Shown: in pieces, positions 21,154-30,255 of the stretch
Position numbering within the stretch: position 1 is the stretch's first letter
How the letters are laid out: each line of letters starts with the position of its first letter
NCBI RefSeq assembly: GCF_021582895.2
Contig: NZ_CP091139.2
Span: forward strand, 2,294,001-2,358,000
Length of the DNA: 64,000 nt
DNA from: Microbacterium elymi
GTDB taxonomy: Bacteria > Actinomycetota > Actinomycetes > Actinomycetales > Microbacteriaceae
Direction: 5' to 3'
Position numbers and translations under genes: made by a program
Notes under the pieces: generated by a model
What the model saw: the letters and a program-made list of their open reading frames with translations, nothing else
Database searches by the model: none
Told to the model about the DNA's origin: nothing

Positions 21154-21956
21154 GTGACGGCGAAGGCGACGGAGGTCACGGAGGACGACGACCCGCGCGG
21201 GGCGCGTTCGCTGATCGACCGCGCCTTCGCCGTCATCGGCACGTTCCAGGGCGGCCGCTCGCGGCAGAGCCTGTCGGACATCAGCCGCCGCACCGGGCTG
21301 CCGATCGCCACGTGCTATCGCATCGTCGCGCGCCTCACCGACTGGGGGCGCTGGAGCGCGACGCCGAGGGCCGGTACAGCATCGGCCTGCGTCTGTGGGA
21401 GATCGCGTCGTTCGCGCCGCGCTCGGTCGGCCTGCAGCGCCTGGCCCGGCCCTACATGCAGGACCTCTACGAGACCACCGGGTACGCCTGTCACCTCGCC
21501 ATCCGCGAGGGCCTCGAACTCGTCTCGATCGAGCGCTTCCAGAGCCCGCGCCGGCGGGTGCGGCGTCCGCTGGTGGGCAGCCGCTACCCGCTGCATGCGA
21601 CGGCGATCGGCCTCGTGCTGCTCGCCCACGCCCCGGCCGAGGTGCAGGACGAGGTGCTGGAGCGCGGACTGGAGCCGTTCACCACGCGCACGTACACGGA
21701 TGTCGAGACCCTGCGCCGGGTGCTGGTCGACGTCGAGCGGGCCGGCTACGCGGTCAGCGACCGGCAGGTCGACGAGGTGCACGTGGGCTTCGCCGCCCCC
21801 GTGCGCGGGGCGGACGGCTCGGTGGTCGCGGCGGTCTCGCTCGCCCTGGATGAGCAGGGCGCCGACCCGAAGAACCTCATCCACCTCGTGCGGCTGACGG
21901 CCACCTCGATCGGGCGTGCGCTGGCGTCGTCCGGCTTCGGGCGCGCCGAGAGCTGA
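21154..21956 (+). CDS. IclR-family transcriptional regulator, one frame break
   Basis: Repressor or activator of about 267 residues. It has an N-terminal winged HTH (RAFAVIGTFQGGRSRQSLSDISRRTGLPIATCYRIVARL) and a GAF-like effector domain (LVSIERFQSPRRRVRRPLVG, YPLHATAIGLVLLAHAP). The GTG start lies 6 nt after rocD, so it may be cotranscribed with the arginine genes. IclR proteins also commonly govern catabolic operons like the one starting at 23.8 kb, so the target is uncertain. A G is missing from a G run near 21346; adding it joins LTDWG to ALERDAEGRYSIGLRLWE. Confidence 0.85.
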
Positions 21957-21991
21957 GCCCCGCCCGCTGAGCCCCCGCCGCTGAGTCGCGC

Positions 21992-23590
21992 TCAGCTCGC
22001 CTGTGCGGCCAGCTCGCTCTCCGCGTCGGCCTTGACCCGGGCCAGCTCCACCTTGCCGGTCGGAGTGCGCTCCAGCGACGGACGCACGAACACGTGCCGC
22101 GGCCGCTTGTAGCCCGCCAGGCGCCCGTCGAGGAATCCGAGCAGCGCCGGCACGTCGATGACCGCCCCGGGCGCCGGCGACACCATCGCGCTGACGACCT
22201 CGCCGAACCGCCGATCCGGCAGGCCGAACACGACCGCGTCATCCACCGACGGGTGCGCCAGCAGGCTCTCCTCCACCTCGCCCGGGAACACCTTCTCGCC
22301 GCCGGTGTTCACCACGGCGCTGAGGCGTCCGAGCAGCTCGATCCCGCCGCGCCCGTCCGCGCGCGCCCAGTCGCCGGGCATGACGTAGCGGTGCCCGCGG
22401 ATGGTCGGGAACGTCAGCGCGGTCTTCTCCGGATCGCCGAAATACCCGGTGGGCAGGATTCCGCGGAACGCGAGGATGCCGAGGGCCCCGGCATCCGTCT
22501 GGATCTCGCGCAGCTCCTCGTCCAGCAGCACCGTGCCCGGGGTCATCTCCAGCCGGGTGGGAAGATCGTCGACCCCCTGCGTCGTGCCGAACGCGTATGG
22601 GCCGCCCTCGCTCGAGGCCACCATGTCGATGATGGTCAGCTCGCCCAGCGCGTGCAGCCGGCGCTTCACGTCGTCGCTGAACCGCATGCCCGAGCTGATG
22701 ATCGTGCGCACGTGCAGGAGCCCCGCGCCGGACCGCTCCGCGGCCTCGGCCAGGGGCAGGGCGAGGGCGTCACCGGCGACGATGATCCGGGTCACGTGGT
22801 GGGCCAGCATCAGCCGGAGCGCCTCGTCGATGTCCATCCGCGCCGCCGCGTGCAGCACGACCGTGCCGCCGAGGGCGAGGGTGGCCATGGTGGTGGACTG
22901 CGCGGTGCCGTGCGGCAGCGGCGGCAGCGGCAGGGTGACCGGGCGCACGATCCCCGGGTCCAGGGCGATGCGCACCGCCGCGTCCAGGTCGTCCGGCGGG
23001 GTGATCCCGAGGATCCCCCACGTCGACTGGCGGCGGGCGACCAGCAGCGTGTCCATGTCCCACACCACCGCGCGCGGGCGACCGGTCGTGCCGCCGGTGT
23101 ACAGCCGCAAGCTCGGCGCCACGCGGGGCCGCGGGCGGCAGCACGCCGCCGCCGGCGATCACCTCGGCGTACGACAGCGCGCCGGGCACCGCCGGGCCGC
23201 CGTCGTCGATCGCGATCACCGCGACATCCTGTCCCGCGGCCTCGGCGGCCACCTCGCCCAGCGAGGTGCAGGTCAGCAGCACCCGCGCCCCGAGTCGTCC
23301 AGCAGCTCGCGGACCTCGCCGGCACGGTACCGGTAGTTGATGGCGACCGGCGCCGCCCCGATGGCCAGGCACGCCCAGAAGAACGCGAGGTACTCCGCAC
23401 GGTTGTACAGCAGCAGGGCCGCGGCGTCTCCGAAGCCCACCCCGCGCTCGGTGAGGTGGCGGGCCAGTGCCCCCGCCTCGGCGGCGAGCCGGCCGTAGCC
23501 GACCGTCTCGTCCCGGGTGATCACCGCGGGGCGCTCGGGGTCTGCCCGTGCGATGGCCTGCCAGAGGTCGCTGTAGTGCGGCGCCGTCAC
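21992..23590 (-). CDS. AMP-dependent acyl-CoA ligase, two frame breaks
   Basis: ANL-superfamily enzyme of about 532 residues that activates a carboxylic acid to its CoA thioester through an acyl-adenylate. Seen: the P-loop YTGGTTGRPRAVVW, the A5 region MVASSEGGPYAFG, GDWARADGRGGIELLGR (A7/A8 hinge) with VVNTGGEKVFPGEVE, and the catalytic Lys in PTGKVELARVK at the C-terminus. The N-terminus (HYSDLWQAIARADPERPAVI) begins at GTG 23590. Breaks: missing G near 23290 and an extra base near 23110 (GCTTGC on the coding strand). It is divergent from the UGSC/aconitase-X operon with a shared 181-bp promoter region, so it is likely part of that pathway. Confidence 0.85.
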
Positions 23591-23635
23591 GTGATCACTC
23601 CGTCCCGCGCGGACGCCCGCGTCCGCGCCTCCCGT

Positions 23636-23647
23636 CGACAGCTGTCG
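23636..23647. promoter_or_regulatory. palindrome CGACAGCTGTCG in divergent promoter
   Basis: A perfect 12-bp palindrome, followed at once by another half copy (TCGACAGC, 23648-23655), lies between the acyl-CoA ligase and the UGSC operon. It is a plausible operator for the nearby IclR regulator, which would give common control of both transcripts. The assignment is inference. Confidence 0.45.
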
Positions 23648-23771
23648 TCGACAGCAGAAGCATGCCGTCTCCGCCGTGCCGCGCTCACGGACTTTTTCGC
23701 ACGGTGGAAACCGGGAAGGATCCAGGCGGATGTCGCGTGCCAGAGTGACGCCGACGACGAAAGGGGTGGCA

Positions 23772-24311
23772 ATGGCCACACACGAACTGCTCCTGGACCC
23801 CACCGGGGCGGCGGAGGGCGCACAGGAGAGCACGCTCTCACCGCGCCCGGTCACGCTCAGCGGTCTCACGATCGGGCTCCTGGACAACACGAAGCCGAAC
23901 GCGACGCTGCTGCTGGAGGAGATCGGCACCCTGCTGACCGGCCGGCACGGTGCGGCCGAGACCCGCCTGTACACGAAGGACTACTTCGGCACGCCGGCGA
24001 AATCCGAGCTGATCGCGCAGATCGCCGACGAGTGCGATGTGGTGGTCACCGCCGTGGGCGACTGCGGCTCGTGCAGCGCCGCGACCGTGGCCGACGGCAT
24101 CCTGCTGGAACGCGCCGGCGTGCCGACGGTGAGCATCACCTCCGACTCGTTCCTGATGTCCGGCCGTGCGATGGCGCACGTGCAGGGCTTCGCGGGCTTC
24201 GACTTCCATGCGGTGAGGCATCCGATGGCGAGCCTTTCGGCGCAGGAGGTGCACGAGCGGGCGCTGGAGGCGCTGCCGAACGTGCTGCGGATTCTCGGAG
24301 TGGAGGACTGA
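23772..24311 (+). CDS. UGSC-motif family protein (cysteine form)
   Basis: 179-residue soluble protein carrying the motif VGDCGSCSAATVADG, with C98-G-S-C101 in place of the U-G-S-C that names the 'UGSC (seleno)protein' family. The motif resembles a redox-active pair or a metal site, but the family has no established reaction. The fold looks Rossmann-like: LSGLTIGLLDNTKPNATLLLEEI, then a beta strand DVVVTAVGDCGSC and GVPTVSITSDSF. ATG 23772 is preferred, preceded by AAGGGGTGG; upstream codons are not protein-like. First gene of a tight operon, 1 nt before the next gene. The Cys form needs no selenocysteine machinery. Confidence 0.75.
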   Translation: MATHELLLDPTGAAEGAQESTLSPRPVTLSGLTIGLLDNTKPNATLLLEEIGTLLTGRHGAAETRLYTKDYFGTPAKSELIAQIADECDVVVTAVGDCGSCSAATVADGILLERAGVPTVSITSDSFLMSGRAMAHVQGFAGFDFHAVRHPMASLSAQEVHERALEALPNVLRILGVED

Positions 24312-24312
24312 C

Positions 24313-25428
24313 ATGTCGACGATCGTGGACGAGACGGCGGCACCGGATGCCGACACCGACCGGATGCGGGAGGTGCTGGAGTACTACTGGGACCAGGAAT
24401 GGACCGACGGCCTGCCGGTGGTGCCGGTGACCGAGTCGTATCTGCGGCGCTTCCTGGACACGGTGGACCGCGACCCGGACGAGGTGCTGTTCACCATGCC
24501 GCACCTGAACCGCAGCCTGACGGTGCGCACCGCGGCCATCAACGCCGGCCTGGCCGGCTGCCGGCCCGAGTACTTCCCGGTGATTCTGGCCGCGTGGGAG
24601 GCCATCGCCCAGGAGCCGCACCCGGTGCGGGGCATCTGGCAGTCCACCACCGGAACGGCACCCTTCCTCGTGGTCAACGGGCCGGTGCGCACCGAGATCG
24701 GACTGAACAGCCGGGGAAACATCTTCGGCTCCGGGTTCCGTGCCAACGCGACCATCGGCCGGGCCATCCGCCTGGCCTGCATCAACGTGTTCGGTCTGCA
24801 TCCGCACAAGCTCGACCAGGCCACCCAGGCCACGCCGGCGAAGTACTCGGCCTGCATCGGCGAGAACGAGGAGCAGAGTCCCTGGCCCCCGCTGCACGTG
24901 GACTACGGCTTCGACGCCGCCGACAGCGTCGTGACCGCGTACGTGATCCGCTCGGTGATGCACATCGAGGCACGGCACACCTCGGTGCCCGAGCAGCTCG
25001 CCCTCGACTTCGCCGACAGCGTGCGCCGCACCGGCGCCCTGATCCACGAGTACACCAGCGCGCTGCTGGTGCTCACCCCGGAGCATGCCGACGTGTTCGC
25101 ATCGGCCGGCTGGAGCAAGGACGACCTGCGCCGGTACGTGTTCGACCACGCCGTGCGCTCGCGGGACGAGCTGGCCGCCGTCGGCAAGGACGCGCTGTCG
25201 CACAAGAGCCGGTGGCGGCTCTCGGCGCAGCATCCCGATGCCACGCCCGACACCGCCAGCGGCAGCGCCGAGCCCGACACCGTGCCGGTGCTCAGCCACC
25301 CCACGTCGATCCAGGTGGTCGTGGCCGGCGCCGACAACGCCGGCGTCTCGGCCGTCGTCGAGGTGTTCACGCTGAACCCGCCGCGCGAGAACCCGTACTC
25401 GTACGCGCAGGTCGGAGCACGACGATGA
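24313..25428 (+). CDS. conserved protein of unknown function in UGSC operon
   Basis: Unbroken 371-residue soluble protein that I do not recognise. Notable sequence features: EYYWDQEWTDGLPVVPVTESY near the start, LAGCRPEYFPVILAAWEAI, GIWQSTTGTAPFLVVNGP, NIFGSGFRANATIGRAIRL, AKYSACIGENEEQSPWPPLH and a C-terminal NPPRENPYSYAQ. Three cysteines (in AGCRP, LACIN and SACIG) could be functional. No membrane segment or signal peptide. It starts 1 nt after the UGSC gene and overlaps the next by ATGA, so the three small genes probably act together, perhaps as a redox or metallo-enzyme complex. That role is inferred from arrangement only. Confidence 0.7.
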   Translation: MSTIVDETAAPDADTDRMREVLEYYWDQEWTDGLPVVPVTESYLRRFLDTVDRDPDEVLFTMPHLNRSLTVRTAAINAGLAGCRPEYFPVILAAWEAIAQEPHPVRGIWQSTTGTAPFLVVNGPVRTEIGLNSRGNIFGSGFRANATIGRAIRLACINVFGLHPHKLDQATQATPAKYSACIGENEEQSPWPPLHVDYGFDAADSVVTAYVIRSVMHIEARHTSVPEQLALDFADSVRRTGALIHEYTSALLVLTPEHADVFASAGWSKDDLRRYVFDHAVRSRDELAAVGKDALSHKSRWRLSAQHPDATPDTASGSAEPDTVPVLSHPTSIQVVVAGADNAGVSAVVEVFTLNPPRENPYSYAQVGARR

Positions 25429-25669
25429 CGATCGACACGGACCGGGTGGATGCCGCGCTCGCGCAGTTCACCGAGATGATGGCCGCCGACGGCTACCTGC
25501 TGAACTGGGAGCCGGCCAGTCCCGATCGCATCGTGGTGCGGATCTCGGCGACCGAGGGCGCGTGCGCGGACTGCCTCGTGCCGGCGCCGGTGATGACCGC
25601 GATCATGACTTCGGCACTGGCCGACACGCCGTACGACGTGGAGCGGGTCGAGCTCCGGGGGCGCACTGA
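25425..25669 (+). CDS. small NifU-like CxxC protein, one frame break
   Basis: About 80 residues with RIVVRISATEGACADCLVP followed by a helix (PVMTAIMTSALADTPYDVERVEL). This resembles the C-terminal NifU domain (beta strand, CxxC, helix, beta strand) that carries iron-sulfur clusters, although the usual CGSC is CADC here. As written the frame runs on into the next gene. One more G in the run near 25660 gives ...VELRGAH and a stop at 25667, 12 nt before the aconitase-X start. An Fe-S delivery role for the aconitase-X enzyme is an attractive but untested idea. Confidence 0.6.
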
Positions 25670-25680
25670 GGGGAGCACGC

Positions 25681-26965
25681 ATGCTGCTGACCGACGAAGA
25701 GAAGCGGATGCACGACGGCGCCGAGGGCGCCGCGGTCGCCGCGGCGATGGACCTGCTCGTGCGGTACGGCGACGCGCTCGGCGCGGAGCGCCTGGTGCCC
25801 ACCCGCAATGTCGCCGGCACGATGACCCAGCCGTCCCCGGCCAAGGCGCAAGCTGTTCGACGAGGGCGGGTGGGCGCACGTGTACGCGGTGACGAACCTG
25901 GACTGCGACGACGACATCGAGATCCCGCGGATGAAGGTGCCCACCTGCCAGCTCGAGCACGGCTTCGGGACGGATGCCGCGGGTCTGACCGGCTACCCGG
26001 ATTCGTCCATCGCGATGCAGGACGACGCCGAGGCGTACTTCAGCGAGCGCGGCGTCACGGTCCTGGCCACGTGCACCCCGTACCAGGTCGGCAACCTGCC
26101 GGTGCGCGGCGAGCACTGCGCGTGGATGGAGTCCTCGGCGGTCGTCTACTGCAACTCGGTGCTGGGGGCCCGCACCAACTGCGAGGGCTCCACGTCGACC
26201 GGGGCGGCGGCGCTGACCGGCCGCATCCCGTACTGGGGCAATCATCTGCCCGAGAACCGGTCGGCCACCCATCTGATCCGCGCCGACGTCGAGGTCGGCA
26301 CGTTCCAGGACTGGGGGATGCTCGGCTACTTCGTCGGCGACGCCGTGCAGGAGGCCCGGCCCGCCGTGGTCGGCGCACTCGGGCAGCCCGACGCCGCCGC
26401 GCTGAAGCACTTCGGCGCGGCGACGGCGACCTCGGGCGGCGTCGAGCTGTACCACCTGCCGGGGATCACCCCGGAGGCCCCCGACCTGGCCGCAGCGTTC
26501 GGCGGCGGCGCCGTGCCCGAGCCGATCGTCTACGACGAGCGGGCCCGCCGGGAGGTGTACGACGCCCTGAACAGTCAGGGCTCCAGCGACGACGTGGACT
26601 TCATCCTGCTCGGCTGCCCGCACGCCTCGCTGGACCAGCTCGCCGAGATCGCCGGGCTGCTGGACGGGCGGACGCTGCATCCGGACACCGAACTGTGGGT
26701 CATGACGCCGCGGGCGCTGCGCTCGGTCGCCGACCGCAGCGGCTTCACCCGGGCGATCACGCGGGCCGGCGGCCGGGTGCTCACCGACTCGTGCCCCGCG
26801 ATGTCGCGCGCCGCCCCGCCCGGCACGCGCGTGTTCGCCACCGACTCGGCCAAGCAGGCGCACTACCTGCCGGCGATCCTGGGCATCGAGGCCTGGTTCG
26901 GCACGCTCGGGGAGTGCATCGACGCGGCCGTCACCGGCCGCTGGCACGGAGGCCTGGCGGCATGA
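25681..26965 (+). CDS. aconitase-X family dehydratase, large (catalytic) subunit, one frame break
   Basis: AcnX-type hydro-lyase subunit of ~427 residues, homologous to archaeal phosphomevalonate dehydratase and bacterial cis-3-hydroxyproline dehydratase large chains. Diagnostic stretches: LTDEEKRMHDGAEG, AHVYAVTNLDCDDDIEIP, ATCTPYQVGNLPVRGEHCAWMESSAVVYCNSVLGARTN, ALTGRIPYWG and VLTDSCPAM, which supply the cysteines for the Fe-S cluster. An extra A near 25851 (GCGCAAGCTG) breaks the frame after SPAKA; correction gives QLFDEGGWAHVY. The small subunit overlaps the stop by 4 nt. No mevalonate genes are seen, so the substrate is probably an imported hydroxy acid. Confidence 0.85.
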
Positions 26966-27388
26966 CGGTCCTGCGCGGACGCGGCATCGTGGGCGGAGTG
27001 GTCGAGGCGCGCGCCCTGGTCACCCACGATGCGATCTCGGGGTTCGGCGGCATCGACGTGGCCACCGGCACCGTGATCGAGCCGCGGCACGAGCTGTTCG
27101 GCGTGTGCTTCACCGGCCAGGTGCTGGTCTTCCCCGGGGCGAAGGGGTCGTCCGGGTGGTCCGGGTTCTTCCAGAGCACCCGGCTGATGGGCACCGCCCC
27201 GGCTTGCGCTCGTGTTCACGACGATGACCACGAAGGCGGCGCTCGGCGCGATCGTGACCCGAGTGCCGGCCGTGGTCGGCGCGACGCCGGATCCGGTTCA
27301 GGCGATCCGCACCGGCGACCTGGTGCGGGTGGACGGCGACGCCGGCACGGTCACGATCCTTGAGCGGGCGCATTCTTTCGTTGAATGA
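26962..27388 (+). CDS. aconitase-X swivel-domain small subunit (DUF126), one frame break
   Basis: Small chain, about 141 residues, that pairs with the large AcnX subunit to close the active site. Recognised by ISGFGGIDVATGTVIEPRHELFGVCFTGQVLVFPGAKGSSGWSGFF, the conserved swivel motif including the Ser loop PGAKGS. An extra T near 27203 (CGGCTTGCG) is removed to give APAALVFTTMTTKAALGAIV. The protein then ends at 27388 after VTILERAHSFVE. Starts within the stop of the large subunit, so equal amounts are expected. Confidence 0.83.
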
Positions 27389-27501
27389 AAAGGCCTCTGG
27401 TCCGGGCCGCGGACCGTGGCCAGACTCGACCCGTCCGCATAGCCGTGGACGCAAGCAGTACAGACGGTGCAACACCGACGAAGCGACAAAGGAGTCTCCT
27501 C

Positions 27502-28573
27502 ATGCGAACGACCCCCTCTTCCCGACGGCGCCTCTTCCGAGCGGCCGCCGCGCTCACCGCAGCCGCCGCACTCGCGCTGACCGGCTGTGCATCCGGCTCC
27601 GGGTCGGCTGCCGGCGGCGACGCGGAGGGCCTGAAGGAGATGACCGTCGTCACGTTCCTCCCGCTCGAGTCCTTCACCTTCACCCCCGAGATGTTCGCCT
27701 ACTCCGGGGGCTACTTCGAGAAGCACGGCCTCAAGGTCGACCTGCAGCCGGTGAAGGGCACCGCGGCGGCCATCCAGTCGCTGCCTCGGCGGCGCGGCCA
27801 CCATCACCCGGGCCAGCACCGTGGACGTGTTCCCCGCGATGGAGAAGGGCCAGCCGATCCAGGCGGTCGGCACGATGGCCTACAAGTCGAACCTGCGCAT
27901 GATCTCGGTCAAAGACAACCCGGTCGCCACTCCGCAGGACATGAAGGGCAAGACCATCGGCATGGGCTCGGTGGGCGGCACCAGCGAGAAGATGCTCGAC
28001 CTGACCCTGCACGCCAACGACATCGCCAAGGACGACGTCACCCGTCAGGCCGTCCCCGTCACCGCCGCCACGCTCGAGGTCGTGCGCAAGGGCCAGCTGG
28101 ACGGCTACATCGTCAGCCTGGACACCTCGATCGGCATCGGCGCCCAGAACGACGACGCCGTCGTCGACGACGCCGGACTCGGCGACTCGCCCGACATCCA
28201 GACGTGGCTGGCCACGGCATCCACGCTGAAGGATCCGGAGAAGGCGAAGGAGGTCACGGCGTTCCTGGCCGCGATCCGCGAGGCCGTGCAGGCCGTGATC
28301 GACGACGCGCCCAACCACTACGCGAACGTGCTGAAGACGCTCCGCGACAGCGGCGACTGGAAGTTCCCGGCGCTCGAGGACGATCAGGTGGCCGCCGACG
28401 CCCTGGACGTGTACACCAGCCAGACCTGGGTGGATGCCTCCGGCGACGTGCCGCTGCTGCAGAACAACGTCGACGCCTGGAAGAAGACGTACGACACGTA
28501 CGTCGAGGCCGGGATGCTGCAGGGCGGCCACGATCCGAGCGACTGGATCACGAACGACTACCTGCCCGAGTGA
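27502..28573 (+). CDS. NMT1/SsuA-like substrate-binding lipoprotein, one frame break
   Basis: Extracellular solute receptor of about 357 residues for an ABC importer. Signal peptide with RRRLFRAAAALTAAAALALTGC, whose LTGC is the lipobox. Mature part is of the NMT1/THI5/taurine-binding type: FTPEMFAYSGGYFEKHGLKVDLQPVKGTAAAIQSL, then STVDVFPAMEKGQPIQAVGTM and MKGKTIGMGSVGGTSE. Start ATG 27502 follows the ribosome-binding site AAAGGAG. Around 27783 the frame is broken; changing GCTGCCTC to GCTGCTC gives QSLLGGAATITRAS. The ligand is unknown: the family binds sulfonates, pyrimidine precursors, aromatics and others. Confidence 0.85.
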
Positions 28574-28590
28574 GTGAGGAAGGTGCACCC

Positions 28591-29424
28591 GTGACCAATG
28601 ACACACTCGCCCCGCCCGTGCCCGACGCGGACGTCGGCGGCGACATCCCCCGCCTGCAGATCCGCGGCATCGGACGCGACTTCCACACCCGGTCCGGCAT
28701 CACACACGCCGTGTCGGGAGTCGATCTGGACATCCGGATCGGGGAGTTCGTGGCCCTGATCGGACGATCCGGATGCGGCAAGACGACCCTGCTGCGGATG
28801 ATCGGCGGGCTGCTGGCCCCCACCGCCGGCACCATCGCCGTGGACGGCCGGCAGCTGTGGAGCGACGGCCGGGTGGAGAGCTCGGCCGTCACCAAGCTCG
28901 GATTCGTGTTCCAGGAGAGCAACCTGTTCCCCTGGTTCAGCGTGCTGGACAACATCGCCCTGCCGCTGAAGCTGCGCGGGATCCGCAAGGCCGAGCGGCG
29001 GGCGCGGGCGGCAGAGCTGGCCCAGCTGGTCGGACTCGCCGACTTCGTCGATTCCTATCCCCGCGAGCTGTCCGGCGGGATGCGGCAGCGCGCCGCGATC
29101 GCCCGCGCGCTGAGCACCGAGCCCGACCTGCTGCTGATGGACGAGCCGTTCGGGGCGCTGGACGCCCTGACCCGCGAGCGGATGAACCTCGAGCTCGAGC
29201 GGATCGTGATGGAGACCGGATCGACGGTGGTGTTCGTGACGCACGACATCCCCGAGGCGGTGTTCCTGGCCGACCGGGTGGTGCACCTGACGCCGCGGCC
29301 GGGCCGGATCCGGCAGATCCTGCCGGTGGACTTCGCCAAGCCGCGCTCGGTGGAGCTGCAGACGACCCCCGAGTTCAACGACATCGTGCGGGCCCTCCGC
29401 CACGACCTCGACGAGGAGGAATGA
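28591..29424 (+). CDS. ABC transporter ATP-binding protein (SsuB/TauB-like)
   Basis: Cytoplasmic ATPase that powers the importer, 277 residues, intact. Walker A is GRSGCGKTTLL, the Q-loop is in GFVFQESNLFPW, the signature is ELSGGMRQRAAIARAL, Walker B is LLLMDEPFGALD, and the switch His is in VFVTHDIPEAVFLADRV. GTG 28591 lies after GAGGAAGG. It falls between the binding protein and the permease in the usual order. Confidence 0.92.
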   Translation: MTNDTLAPPVPDADVGGDIPRLQIRGIGRDFHTRSGITHAVSGVDLDIRIGEFVALIGRSGCGKTTLLRMIGGLLAPTAGTIAVDGRQLWSDGRVESSAVTKLGFVFQESNLFPWFSVLDNIALPLKLRGIRKAERRARAAELAQLVGLADFVDSYPRELSGGMRQRAAIARALSTEPDLLLMDEPFGALDALTRERMNLELERIVMETGSTVVFVTHDIPEAVFLADRVVHLTPRPGRIRQILPVDFAKPRSVELQTTPEFNDIVRALRHDLDEEE

Positions 29425-29425
29425 C

Positions 29426-30223
29426 ATGCCCTCATCGCGCATGGCCAAGCGCTGCCGTGGATCGTCACCCCGGCTCTGGTGATCCTGCTCATCGCGGGCT
29501 GGCAGGTGTTCGTCATGGTCAGCCAGGTGAACCCGTTCGTCTTCCCGCCGCCGGCGGCGGTCGGCAAGGCGTTCCTCGCCCTGATCCTGGACCCCGCCAC
29601 CTGGCAGGAGGCGCTGGTCACCGTCACCGAGATCGTCGTCGGCTTCGCGATCGCGGTCGTGCTCGGGGTCGCGGTGGGCGTGGTGCTCGGAAAGCTGCCG
29701 TGGCTGGAGATCAGCATCCGTCCGCTGATCATCATCGCCCAGGTCGCGCCGAAGGTGGCGTTCATCCCCATGTTCGTGATCTGGTTCGGCTTCGGGATGA
29801 CCTCGAAGATCGTGCTGTCGGCGCTGCTGGCGTTCTTCCCGGTCATGCTCAACGTGCTCCTCGGGGTGCGGTCGGTCGAGCAGGGGCAGAAAGAGGTCAT
29901 GACGAGCCTGAACGCCAGCAGGTCGCAGACGTTCACGCAGCTCGAGCTTGCGCAACCTGCAGCCCTACCTGTTCGCCGGGATGGAGGTCGCGATCGTGCT
30001 CGGCACCATCGGCGCCATCGTCGGCGAGTACCTCGGCGGCAGCGTCGGGCTCGGCGCGATGGTGGTGCGGGCGATGAACTCGCTGGATGCCGCCGGGACG
30101 TTCGCCATCATCCTGCTCCTGGCGCTGATCGGACTGGTGCTGTACCTGATAGTGAACGAGGCCAAGCGGTTCGTGATCCCGTGGCATGAGTCGGTCTACG
30201 GGCTCCGCACCGCGACGGCCTGA
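29426..30223 (+). CDS. ABC transporter permease (SsuC/TauC-like), two frame breaks
   Basis: Membrane channel of the importer, about 266 residues, six predicted helices (PWIVTPALVILLIAGW..., ALVTVTEIVVGFAIAVVLGVAVGVVLG, VLSALLAFFPVMLNVLLG). The EAA loop that docks on the ATPase lies around VMTSLNASRSQTFTQLELRNLQPYLFAG. A G is missing near 29450 (AAGCGCTG for AAGGCGCTG), which separates the start MPSSRMAK from ALPWIV. An extra T near 29949 (GAGCTTGCGC) breaks the EAA loop. The start ATG 29426 follows the ATPase stop by 1 nt. Last gene of the transporter operon, followed by a strong hairpin. Confidence 0.87.
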
Positions 30224-30229
30224 GGCGGC

Positions 30230-30255
30230 GGCCGTGCCCCGTTCCGGGCACGGCC
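30230..30255. terminator. strong GC hairpin after permease gene
   Basis: GGCCGTGCCC, a 6-nt loop CGTTCC, and GGGCACGGCC make a perfect 10-bp stem 6 nt after the permease stop. It probably ends the UGSC-AcnX-ABC transcript. There is no clear T-run, as is common in actinobacteria. It overlaps one possible start of the MFS gene. Confidence 0.6.
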
